A stretch of DNA of 6,363 bases from Prolixibacteraceae bacterium (GCA_018399395.1 JAGYOI010000081.1:1-6363); one strand, 5' to 3'. Positions 1 through 6,200 are shown, counted from the first letter of the stretch. Notes: a model not told the origin generated them from the sequence alone. A program made the numbers and translations.

Positions 1-615
1 CTATTGGTTGATGATGCACATGGCTTTGGAACCATGGGCGCAACCGGAGCAGGCACGGGAGAGCATTTTGGGGTACAGGACGATATTGATATTTATTTCT
101 CGACATTTGCAAAAGCAATGGCCGGAATTGGCGCCTTTGTAGCTGCCGATGAAGATGTAGTAGATTTCCTACGCTACAACATGCGCTCACAAACTTTTGC
201 AAAATCGTTACCAATGCCAATGGTTATTGGTGGATTAAAAAGACTGGAATTATTGCAAGAGAAGGCAGAGCTCCGCGAAAACTTATGGAAAGTTGTAAAT
301 CATTTACAGGATGGACTCAGGGCACATGGTTTCGACCTGGGTGCTACGAACTCACCTGTAACACCTGTTTACCTTAAAGGCGGGGTTCCTGAAGCTACAA
401 ATGTTGTGATGGATTTACGCGAAAATTACAACGTGTTCTGCTCAATTGTTATTTATCCGGTTATCCCTAAAGGTGAATTATTGCTTCGTTTAATTCCAAC
501 AGCAGTTCATTCGCTTGAAGATGTTGACTACACGATTGAAGCATTTACCGAAGTCAGGAAAAAACTCGACGAAGGTAAATACAATACCACTCAAATTGCC
601 AATGTTTTTGAATAA
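1..615 (+). CDS. spt: Serine palmitoyltransferase (alpha-oxoamine synthase family), C-terminal part
   Basis: This is a PLP-dependent enzyme that condenses L-serine with a long-chain acyl-CoA to give 3-ketodihydrosphingosine, the first step of sphingolipid synthesis, acting in the cytoplasm or at the inner membrane. The window opens inside the gene, in frame from base 1; the ATG-like start at base 4 is really an internal TTG codon. Visible are the cofactor-binding VDDAHGFGTMG motif at the very start and the Schiff-base lysine in STFAKAMAGIGAF (lysine codon 112-114), followed by RSQTFAKSLPMP and the C-terminal domain. About 204 residues are present, against roughly 395-400 for the family, so the N-terminal half is missing. 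The STFAK and GIGAFVA wording fits Bacteroidota serine palmitoyltransferase better than glycine C-acetyltransferase (usually TLGKALGG) or BioF, but these paralogs are close. The family is certain, the exact substrate likely. It ends 26 bases before a hairpin terminator. Confidence 0.85.
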   Translation, partial: LLVDDAHGFGTMGATGAGTGEHFGVQDDIDIYFSTFAKAMAGIGAFVAADEDVVDFLRYNMRSQTFAKSLPMPMVIGGLKRLELLQEKAELRENLWKVVNHLQDGLRAHGFDLGATNSPVTPVYLKGGVPEATNVVMDLRENYNVFCSIVIYPVIPKGELLLRLIPTAVHSLEDVDYTIEAFTEVRKKLDEGKYNTTQIANVFE

Positions 616-641
616 GCGATTATTCAATTCAACCATATAAC

Positions 642-672
642 AAAAGGCTGCTTTATTTTTAGGCAGCCTTTT
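642..672. terminator. Bidirectional intrinsic terminator between convergent genes
   Basis: A perfect 10-bp stem pairs aaaaggctgc (642-651) with gcagcctttt (663-672) around an 11-base AT-rich loop. The T-run on each 3' side is built into the stem base, so the hairpin can end transcription in both directions. It lies 26 bases after the serine palmitoyltransferase stop and 17 bases beyond the GH43 stop on the other strand. It therefore probably serves both convergent units. Confidence 0.8.
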
Positions 673-689
673 GTATTTAGATAATTAAA

Positions 690-1652
690 TTAGTTTTCAA
701 CTTTATCCACGCCTGAATCGGTGGGTATCACTTCCCTGATCGTACCATCTTCGTTGTAATAAAGCCTATCCACGCATATTGACCTTCTGTAAGGGTGAGG
801 GCTGTCTTCATGTCCCCATCCGAATTTCCGTTCAGCATCAGGATTGTTTTCATAATACAAATTTGAATTGTGATAGAACATGTACCATTTTCCTTTATAT
901 TCAACAATGGAATGATGGTTTGTGCCACTGTTCATTTTACGTAAAATGACCCCCTGATATTCAAAAGGCCCTAATGGATTGTCGCTCGTGCAATACTTAA
1001 TTTCACCGCTTTCACCAACATAGGAGAGATAGTAAACCCCTTTGTACTTGTGCATCCAAACGGCCTCAAAGAAATCATCGGTGCCTTCCAGCAGGTGAAC
1101 TTCGCCGTCGTACGAAATCATGTCTTCATTCAATTTAATGGCATTTACCACCAATTGTCCCATGTAAAGATATGCCTGGCCATCGTCATCGATGAACACT
1201 GCCGGATCAATAAAATCCCTGTTGCAAACCACACCTTTCGAGTTGGTGTGAATCAATGCCGAATCTAACGGGTCATTAAACGGACCATAGGGTTTATCAC
1301 TTACCGCAACACCAATCTTGCTATGTTCAACAGGGAAATAGAAGTAATATTTGCCATTCCGTTCAATACAATCGGGTGCCCATGCCATTTTATCCGCCCA
1401 GCTTAAATCATCTAATGAAAGAGCAACGCCATGATCGGTCCAGTTTTCCATATCGGTAGTGGAAAACACATGCCAATCTTCCATAAAAAACCAGTTAGCT
1501 GAATCCTCATCATGCGAAGGATAGACGTACAACGTATCGTTAAAAACCCTGGCCGACGGGTCTGCGGTGTACATGTGTGTGATAAATGGGTTTTGAGCAA
1601 AACTTGCGGTGCAAATAACCAAAAGAACTGTAAATAATGCTATTTTTTTCAT
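690..1652 (-). CDS. Glycoside hydrolase family 43, exported arabinofuranosidase/beta-xylosidase-like
   Basis: An inverting hydrolase with a five-bladed beta-propeller, a family that usually removes arabinofuranosyl or xylosyl residues from arabinoxylan, arabinan or their oligosaccharides. From the chosen ATG the protein has 320 residues. Residues 1-20 form a signal peptide ending SFA before Gln20 (signal peptidase I type), so a periplasmic location is expected. The catalytic triad can be read: base Asp31 in YTADPSARVF, pKa modulator Asp149 in RDFIDPAVF, acid Glu196 in FFEAVWM. WAPD (91-94) and NHHSIVEYKGKWYMFYH (245-261) are further family signatures. A reading frame opens nine codons upstream at a TTG (1679), but ATG 1652 is preferred because the Lys-Lys signal peptide begins there. 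Length suggests a catalytic domain alone, without a binding module. It is the last gene of the operon, 38 bases after the GH27 stub. The family is sure; the exact sugar released cannot be told from sequence alone. Confidence 0.9.
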   Translation of the reverse strand: MKKIALFTVLLVICTASFAQNPFITHMYTADPSARVFNDTLYVYPSHDEDSANWFFMEDWHVFSTTDMENWTDHGVALSLDDLSWADKMAWAPDCIERNGKYYFYFPVEHSKIGVAVSDKPYGPFNDPLDSALIHTNSKGVVCNRDFIDPAVFIDDDGQAYLYMGQLVVNAIKLNEDMISYDGEVHLLEGTDDFFEAVWMHKYKGVYYLSYVGESGEIKYCTSDNPLGPFEYQGVILRKMNSGTNHHSIVEYKGKWYMFYHNSNLYYENNPDAERKFGWGHEDSPHPYRRSICVDRLYYNEDGTIREVIPTDSGVDKVEN

Positions 1653-1690
1653 ACGTGGTAAGTTATATTTAAAAATCAATTTCCTTCAAA

Positions 1691-2263
1691 TCAGTAAGCA
1701 CAGGATGAATTGTATAATTGGGTCTTGTTACAATCCATAAGCAAATATAAATATGTCCAGCCGAATTGATCCAGTCCTTTTTCATCCATCGCCATGGCCA
1801 TATCACGAATCGCTTCCTCGCTTACGCCTTCAGAATGAACGTACCAACTGTTCCACCCCATTGGGGGGGTAAGGCTTATCGTGCCGCCAACCCTGATTGT
1901 AAACTTTTTGGATGATTCGCCTTTACTGTTTTCTGCATGTAACGTGATTTCATAATCACCGCTTTCTTCAGGTGCCTTACCCCTTATCCACCCGGTTTTG
2001 CTATCTATTTCCACGCCCTTTGGCAAACCTTCGGCAGAATAAGTAAGTGGTTTCTCGCCGGAAACTGCAACGCGATAAAACACCGGACTACCCGGACGCA
2101 CACCAAAAATTGAAGCCCCATTAATTTGGGGGGAATCTTCAGGTTCAGGGGTTAAAATTTCTTTACCCTGAATTGTGGCATCATAAACCAAAGGACCACT
2201 TTCGCAAGCAAACAAAATGCAAGAAAAGCATAAACCAAACAAAATCTTTACTGCTCTTTTCAT
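1691..2263 (-). pseudogene. Truncated GH27 alpha-galactosidase-like lipoprotein (catalytic domain lost)
   Basis: The 190-residue product starts like a normal Bacteroidota GH27 enzyme (alpha-galactosidase or beta-L-arabinopyranosidase) but stops just inside the catalytic barrel. Residues 1-20 are a lipoprotein signal with a slightly atypical lipobox LFAC (Cys20). Residues about 46-126 are the Ig-like putative sugar-hydrolase domain (INGASIFGVRPGSPVFY, GLPKGVEIDSKTGWIRG). Residues 131-172 are the conserved GH27 opening, TPPMGWNSW followed by the first helix and GLDQFGWTY. The expected next strand, roughly INIDDCW, is replaced by an unrelated 18-residue tail and a TGA. Both catalytic aspartates of GH27 lie downstream of this point and are absent, as are some 300 residues or more. 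None of that sequence is found in any frame before GH43, so a deletion is more likely than a frameshift. The ATG lies 6 bases after the GH3 stop, so translation is probably coupled. A stable surface or periplasmic lipoprotein could still be made; enzyme activity should not. Confidence 0.85.
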
Positions 2264-2269
2264 TTTTTT

Positions 2270-4456
2270 TTATTTTACGGTAACATCTATTTCGAAACTT
2301 TTAGCCCCCAGTTGTTCTGATCTTTCACCCGGCGAAGCATTGGCTACGGTGACCGTTGCATTACCCTGATGTTGTACCTTTTTGCCTTCGTTGTTGAAAT
2401 ATGAAAACTCTTCATAAGGAATAGAAAAACTCACCGTTTTCTCACCTTTTTTGTTTACAGCTACGCGCTTAAAATCAACCAACGAAGATATGGGCACATC
2501 AACTTCCACGTTTTCAATGCTCAAATAAACCTGCACAACTTCCTCGGTATCCATAAGGTCATTATTCTTTAAGTCCAATGAAATCTTTAAATCCTCATTG
2601 GGTTTCACGGTGTTATTATCAACTGATGGTTTTTCCCATTCCAGCTCAGAATAACCCAGTCCAAACCCGAACGGATAAAGAGGTGTTTTAGTCATATACT
2701 TGTAGGTGCGGCCTTCCATTGAATAATCCTCATAATCGGGCAACTGTTCAGCCGATTCCGGGAAGGTGATTGGCAACTTACCCGACGGGGATACATTTCC
2801 GAAAATAATATCGGCAACAGCATCGCCACCTCGTTCACCCGGATACCAGGCATACAACACGGCATCGGAGAGTTCAGAAACTTCCCTTAAATCAAGGGGC
2901 ATTCCGGCACAAACAACCGTAATTACTTTTTTACCGCCCTGTTTGGCTTTTACATTTATTTTTCTCAACAAGTTCAATTGACTTTCGGGCAATTTCATAT
3001 CCAAAATATCGCCTTTAGCCGATGACGCTATAGATTCTCCTTCTTCTCCTTCAAGTAATAATGTCAACCCCAAAACAACAATTGTTGCTTCAGCATCCCT
3101 GGCTTGTCCGCTAAACCAGTCCATATCGTTTTTGTTTTCAGTAGTGAGCAATGCGCCTTGCCTGAACTGCATTCTTGTTGATGGCGACACCCTGGAAGCA
3201 ACACCTTCTACAATTGTTCTCATATCGGAATTGATACCATTATAATTTCCCACTAATGCCAATGTATTGGATGCAAGCGGACCTGTCATATAGATGAACT
3301 TGCTATCAGGATCCAAAGGCAAAGCATTATCGTTTTTCAGCATAACAACCGACTTCTGAGCAATTTCCAAAGCAAGTTCTTTTTTATCATCGCTATTGAT
3401 GACTTCTGTTCCAATTGAACGGTAAGGATTCTTCTCAGGCTCATCAAACATGCCTAATTTAAAGCGGGTCCGTAACAAACGTTGAAGACTTTGATCCAGT
3501 TCTTTTTCCGAAACCAGGCCCAGTTCAACAGCATCTTTCAGCCCCTCGCCATAAATATTTCCACAATTCAAATTTACGCCCCTTTTCAGGGCCAGGGCTG
3601 CTGATTCAGCAGCATTTGATGTTACCCCGTGATGGCCATGAAAGTTTTTCAGAGCCCCACAATCACTAAGAATATGTCCTTGAAAATCCCATTCATCGAG
3701 CAAAATATCCTGGAGCAATAAATTACTGCCGCAACAGGCCTCATCATTTGTCCGGTTATAGGCACACATAATGGCTTCAACCCCTGCATCCACGGTCATT
3801 TTAAAAGCAGGTAAATAAGTTTCCCTTAAATCCTTTGGGGTTGAAATGGCATTGAATTCATGGCGCAGTGCTTCGGGGCCACTGTGAACTGCAAAGTGTT
3901 TAGCACAGGTTGCCACTTTCATGTATTCCGGATGATCACCCTGCATTCCCTGAATAAAAGCAGATGCAAGCGTGCCTGACAGGTAAGGGTCTTCTCCATA
4001 AGTTTCCTGACCGCGCCCCCAGCGAGGATCTCTGAAAATATTCACATTCGGAGACCAAAAAGTAAGCCCTTGGTAAAGTGTTTGTTTCTTGTCGTTCTCC
4101 AGCAAATGATTATTGATGGCCCTGGCCTCATCTGATATGGCAACTCCCATTCTTTCAATCAAATCGGGGGAAAAAGTTGCGCTTAACCCGATAACCTGTG
4201 GAAAAACTGTGGCGCGGCCTGAACGGGCAACCCCATGAAGCGCTTCGTTCCACCAATTGTAATGATCAACGTCAAGACGGTCAATTGCTTCACTGCTGTT
4301 TAATGTTTGTGAAATCTTTTCATCCAGCGTCATAGCATCAATCAAAGCTGAAATTCGGGTTTCCATATCCAGATCGCTGTCAAGCCATAACATTTCCTGC
4401 GATTGCACACTAATAGAGAATAAAAATCCGATCAATACCAATGATAACTTCTTCAT
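2270..4456 (-). CDS. Glycoside hydrolase family 3, exported beta-xylosidase/beta-glucosidase
   Basis: A retaining exo-hydrolase that removes beta-linked xylose or glucose from the non-reducing end of oligosaccharides, probably in the periplasm. The 728-residue length is usual for full three-domain members. Residues 1-19 form a signal peptide (cut near VQS before Gln20). The N-terminal TIM-barrel domain (about 30-335) carries WWNEALHGVAR (68-78), FWSPNVNIFRDPRWGRGQE (133-151), GEDPYL, CAKHFAVHSGPE, and the nucleophile Asp265 in ILSDCGAL. The second domain (about 365-600) carries the acid/base glutamate within the EGEEGE cluster (469-474) and YPGERGGDAVADIIFGNVSPSG. Residues about 638-710 match the C-terminal fibronectin-III-like domain, with VVQVYLSI and DFKRV. 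WWNEALHGVAR is typical of the xylosidase-type branch, which favours beta-xylosidase (EC 3.2.1.37), though beta-glucosidase remains possible. It is the first gene of the operon with the GH27 stub and GH43, reading away from the divergent promoter region. All active-site motifs are intact. Confidence 0.93.
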   Translation of the reverse strand: MKKLSLVLIGFLFSISVQSQEMLWLDSDLDMETRISALIDAMTLDEKISQTLNSSEAIDRLDVDHYNWWNEALHGVARSGRATVFPQVIGLSATFSPDLIERMGVAISDEARAINNHLLENDKKQTLYQGLTFWSPNVNIFRDPRWGRGQETYGEDPYLSGTLASAFIQGMQGDHPEYMKVATCAKHFAVHSGPEALRHEFNAISTPKDLRETYLPAFKMTVDAGVEAIMCAYNRTNDEACCGSNLLLQDILLDEWDFQGHILSDCGALKNFHGHHGVTSNAAESAALALKRGVNLNCGNIYGEGLKDAVELGLVSEKELDQSLQRLLRTRFKLGMFDEPEKNPYRSIGTEVINSDDKKELALEIAQKSVVMLKNDNALPLDPDSKFIYMTGPLASNTLALVGNYNGINSDMRTIVEGVASRVSPSTRMQFRQGALLTTENKNDMDWFSGQARDAEATIVVLGLTLLLEGEEGESIASSAKGDILDMKLPESQLNLLRKINVKAKQGGKKVITVVCAGMPLDLREVSELSDAVLYAWYPGERGGDAVADIIFGNVSPSGKLPITFPESAEQLPDYEDYSMEGRTYKYMTKTPLYPFGFGLGYSELEWEKPSVDNNTVKPNEDLKISLDLKNNDLMDTEEVVQVYLSIENVEVDVPISSLVDFKRVAVNKKGEKTVSFSIPYEEFSYFNNEGKKVQHQGNATVTVANASPGERSEQLGAKSFEIDVTVK

Positions 4457-4460
4457 ATAA

Positions 4461-4468
4461 AAACGTTT
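4461..4468. promoter_or_regulatory. Possible LacI-type operator core (AAACGTTT palindrome)
   Basis: A perfect 8-bp palindrome with a central CG sits 5-12 bases upstream of the GH3 start codon. AAACGTTT resembles the core half-sites bound by LacI/GalR-family regulators, which often control sugar genes. A protein bound here would cover the start region of the GH3 mRNA template. The flanks are not symmetric and no regulator gene is in the window, so this is only a candidate. Confidence 0.22.
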
Positions 4469-4518
4469 AAATAATTAATAATTCAATTTGACTTACATAA
4501 ATAAAAAAAATAACTTGC

Positions 4519-4547
4519 TAAAACTACTTAATTTATACAAATAACAA
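4519..4547 (-). promoter_or_regulatory. Candidate promoter of the GH3-GH27-GH43 operon
   Basis: On the minus strand, TAGTTTTA (4526-4519) matches the Bacteroidota -7 consensus TAnnTTTG at all but the last fixed base. A TTG (4547-4545) lies 18 bases further upstream, acceptable for the -33 element. Transcription would begin near 4512 and leave a leader of about 55 AT-rich bases before the GH3 ATG. The match is imperfect in very AT-rich DNA. Confidence 0.3.
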
Positions 4548-4578
4548 GTACCAATAATCGCCCAATAGAGGGGTAAGA

Positions 4579-4610
4579 TTTGTTCATCATATAAATAGAC
4601 TATACTTTTA
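4579..4610 (+). promoter_or_regulatory. Candidate promoter of the exported outer-membrane-type protein
   Basis: A TTTG (4579-4582) is followed after 20 bases by TACTTTTA (4603-4610), one mismatch from the Bacteroidota -7 consensus TAnnTTTG. Spacing is as expected. Transcription would start near 4617, giving a very short leader of roughly 8 bases before ATG 4625, which is unusual but seen in this phylum. Confidence 0.4.
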
Positions 4611-4624
4611 CAAAAAATAAATTT

Positions 4625-5458
4625 ATGACTTTCAATAAAGACAATAAAACAATCAGAATATTAGTAGTGCTTCTGTTTATGTTACCACTACTTACAGATG
4701 TAAATGCTCAGAAAACAGAAAAAGACAGTATAGAGCAAGATACTTCAATGTTGTATATTTTTATTGACTGCCAACGGGGCGATTTTAATTACACCCGGCA
4801 GAGAATTAACTATGTTAACTATGTCCGTGATCCAGAACAGGCCGACATTCATGTTTTTGTAACCGATGAGCAAACCGGCGACGGAGGCCGGATGTACGAG
4901 TTCTCATTTATTGGCAGAAACCAGTTTTCAGGAACATCATTTGGACGAAATTATACCGTAAGCCGTAGTGCCACACGCGATGAAGAGAGAAAAGGACTCA
5001 CAAGCGTTTTAGAGCAGGGACTGGCGGCGTATATGCTTCAAACCAACGAGGCAAAAAGCTTTTTGGTTTCGTACAACAAAACCACGGAACCCATGAATGG
5101 AAAAACGCCCCACGACCCATGGAACAACTGGGTGTTTGAAGCGTATCTGGGCAGGGTTGAGCTTGAGATGGAATCGAACCAAAGTGAATTCAATTCGCGA
5201 TGGGGCATTTTTGCCGACCGTGTAACGGAAGACTGGAAGTTACGGATCAGGCCTTATTTCAATCTTGGTAAGAAAAAAATACAAACTTCTGAAAATGATG
5301 GGGAGGTAGAAAGTACTGTATTTCGAAGCGGGCTCGAATCATACGCGATAAAAAGCCTTGGTGATCATTGGTCGGCCGGAGTATTCGGCACATACTTAAC
5401 CAACAACAGCCGGAACATAAAACATGAATATGCGAATATTGTAAATACCCGGTTTTAA
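4625..5458 (+). CDS. Exported outer-membrane-type protein, probably C-terminally truncated
   Basis: Function not established. The 277-residue product has an N-terminal signal peptide (residues 1-29, basic start, hydrophobic 12-24, cut near VNA before Gln29). A conserved N-terminal domain follows (about 43-140), with LYIFIDCQRGDFNY, INYVNYVRDPEQADIHVFVT and GGRMYEFSFIG. I recall this pattern from unnamed Bacteroidota outer-membrane proteins of around 400 residues or more, but could not check it. From residue 168 on, the alternating aromatic pattern (WVFEAYLGRVELEME, WGIFADRV, WKLRIRPYFNLG, HWSAGVFGTYLTN) suggests about six transmembrane beta strands. That is too few for a closed monomeric barrel, which needs at least eight, and the protein stops inside a strand-like segment (HEYANIVNTRF). 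The minus-strand terminator of the neighbouring gene begins 5 bases after the stop, so the 3' part may have been deleted. A terminal Phe is what barrel proteins normally end with, so a short natural form is not excluded. Start ATG 4625 is supported by the signal peptide. Confidence 0.65.
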   Translation: MTFNKDNKTIRILVVLLFMLPLLTDVNAQKTEKDSIEQDTSMLYIFIDCQRGDFNYTRQRINYVNYVRDPEQADIHVFVTDEQTGDGGRMYEFSFIGRNQFSGTSFGRNYTVSRSATRDEERKGLTSVLEQGLAAYMLQTNEAKSFLVSYNKTTEPMNGKTPHDPWNNWVFEAYLGRVELEMESNQSEFNSRWGIFADRVTEDWKLRIRPYFNLGKKKIQTSENDGEVESTVFRSGLESYAIKSLGDHWSAGVFGTYLTNNSRNIKHEYANIVNTRF

Positions 5459-5463
5459 TGCAT

Positions 5464-5496
5464 AAAAAAAGAGCCTCTAAATGAAGCCCTTTTTGC
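5464..5496 (-). terminator. Intrinsic terminator of the minus-strand 157-residue protein gene
   Basis: A 12-bp stem pairs 5483-5494 with 5466-5477 around a 5-base loop (5478-5482). In minus-strand RNA all 12 positions pair, two of them as G-U, and a run of seven U follows. In plus-strand RNA those two positions become A-C mismatches, so the hairpin is weaker in that direction. It lies 33 bases past the stop of the minus-strand gene, which it most likely terminates, and 5 bases past the stop of the truncated plus-strand gene. Confidence 0.75.
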
Positions 5497-5528
5497 TTTT
5501 ATTAATCTTAAAAATTGCGCTACAATTT

Positions 5529-6002
5529 TTAACTTTCAAGAAGTTGTGGCATATAACATGCCAACAGTCCGAGATATTCTTCTACCGTTTTGTTTTTTGT
5601 GGTTAATACCATCTGTTTTGAAAACTTTTCGAAGTTGATTGATTTCATGGCTTCTTTCTTTTTCATTGTCCTTTTTTCAGGATCTACCATGCGCACACCA
5701 AAACCATTTTGATCCTTTGAATATTGCACTTCAAATTCTCCACCACACCGAACAATAAAACAACATTGCCCGTCAATTCCCGGTGCATAAAACACACAAT
5801 ATTCTTCAGAACTGTTTTCATACTTCATTTTCCATGTTTGATAGGCAACATTATCAATTACAACAACCTGGTCGGAAGCTGTTATGGAATATTTACCAAA
5901 AGTGGTGTTGCTCTCTCCTTCGAGTAAGTTTACTGATGAATAACTTCCCATTGTAACAATACTTGTTAATACCAATGCTAATAAAAATGTAACTCGTTTC
6001 AT
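5529..6002 (-). CDS. Small exported protein of unknown function, five cysteines
   Basis: I do not recognise a family. From ATG 6002 the protein has 157 residues. Residues 1-22 look like a signal peptide (Lys-Arg, then a hydrophobic run, possible cut after GSYS), so export to the periplasm or beyond is likely. The reading frame opens 14 codons further upstream at a GTG (6044), but that would place a polar stretch before the signal peptide, so ATG 6002 is preferred. The mature part has a short beta-rich pattern (KYSITASDQVVVIDNVAYQTWKM), a cysteine cluster (Cys69, Cys80-Cys81, Cys86) around YAPGIDGQCCFIVRCGGEF, and a basic, helix-prone C-terminal third ending in EEYLGLLACYMPQLLES with Cys149. 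Adjacent and spaced cysteines in an exported protein could form disulfides. It is a single-gene unit with its own terminator and shares a divergent upstream region with xseB. No function is proposed. Confidence 0.75.
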   Translation of the reverse strand: MKRVTFLLALVLTSIVTMGSYSSVNLLEGESNTTFGKYSITASDQVVVIDNVAYQTWKMKYENSSEEYCVFYAPGIDGQCCFIVRCGGEFEVQYSKDQNGFGVRMVDPEKRTMKKKEAMKSINFEKFSKQMVLTTKNKTVEEYLGLLACYMPQLLES

Positions 6003-6014
6003 GACTATCGTATT

Positions 6015-6047
6015 TAAGTGATTAATATTAAAATTTGTTTTCACTTA
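6015..6047. repeat. Inverted repeat in the leader of the 157-residue protein gene
   Basis: TAAGTGA (6015-6021) and TCACTTA (6041-6047) are perfect inverted copies separated by 19 AT-rich bases, just upstream of ATG 6002. It could be an operator or a weak leader hairpin. Seven base pairs in AT-rich DNA could also be chance. Confidence 0.3.
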
Positions 6048-6111
6048 TTAAGACGTGTTTAATCATGTTTTGTTACACCCCGTTTCCCGGTTGTAGACGA
6101 ACAGCAGGTCA

Positions 6112-6142
6112 TTGTCGGTTATCGGCAGAAATATACCGACAA
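6112..6142. repeat. 8-bp inverted repeat in the divergent region upstream of xseB
   Basis: TTGTCGGT (6112-6119) and ACCGACAA (6135-6142) are perfect inverted copies with a 15-base spacer that itself contains TCGGC. They lie in a GC-richer patch within otherwise AT-rich intergenic DNA, about 50 bases upstream of the xseB -7 element. No T-run follows either arm, so it does not look like a terminator. A dimer-binding operator is a reasonable guess but is not shown. Confidence 0.4.
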
Positions 6143-6192
6143 ACGGCATTAATTTTTTAACGCAGATACGATTTTTTTTATATTTTAACTGT

Positions 6193-6200
6193 TAACTTTG
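6193..6200 (+). promoter_or_regulatory. xseB promoter -7 element (TAACTTTG)
   Basis: A perfect match to the Bacteroidota -7 consensus TAnnTTTG. The -33 position (about 6169-6175) holds only a T-run, not a clear TTTG. The transcript would begin near 6207, leaving a leader of about 13 bases before ATG 6220. This indicates that xseB is transcribed from its own promoter here. Confidence 0.5.

Noticed and set aside
1050..1268. Plus-strand open frame of 72 codons inside the GH43 gene.
   Set aside because: It is antisense to an intact enzyme whose catalytic motifs are clear, and it has no recognisable domain, signal peptide or promoter.
1653..1679. Nine-residue N-terminal extension of GH43 from a TTG codon.
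   Set aside because: The downstream ATG begins a textbook Lys-Lys signal peptide; the extension would put polar residues before it.
1863..1869. Run of seven G (C on the coding strand) in the GH27 stub as a possible phase-variation tract.
   Set aside because: The frame is correct on both sides of the run (TPPMGWNSW continues normally), so it does not cause the truncation, and ACC-CCC-CCA simply encodes Thr-Pro-Pro.
2766..2981. Plus-strand open frame of 71 codons inside the GH3 gene.
   Set aside because: It is antisense to the well-conserved GH3 second domain and its translation resembles no protein; a shadow frame.
5724..5927. Plus-strand open frame of 67 codons opposite the small exported protein.
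   Set aside because: The minus-strand frame has a convincing signal peptide, terminator and spacing; the antisense frame has none of these.
6003..6044. Fourteen-residue N-terminal extension of the small exported protein from a GTG codon.
   Set aside because: ATG 6002 starts directly at the signal peptide, whereas the extension is polar and AT-rich like leader sequence.
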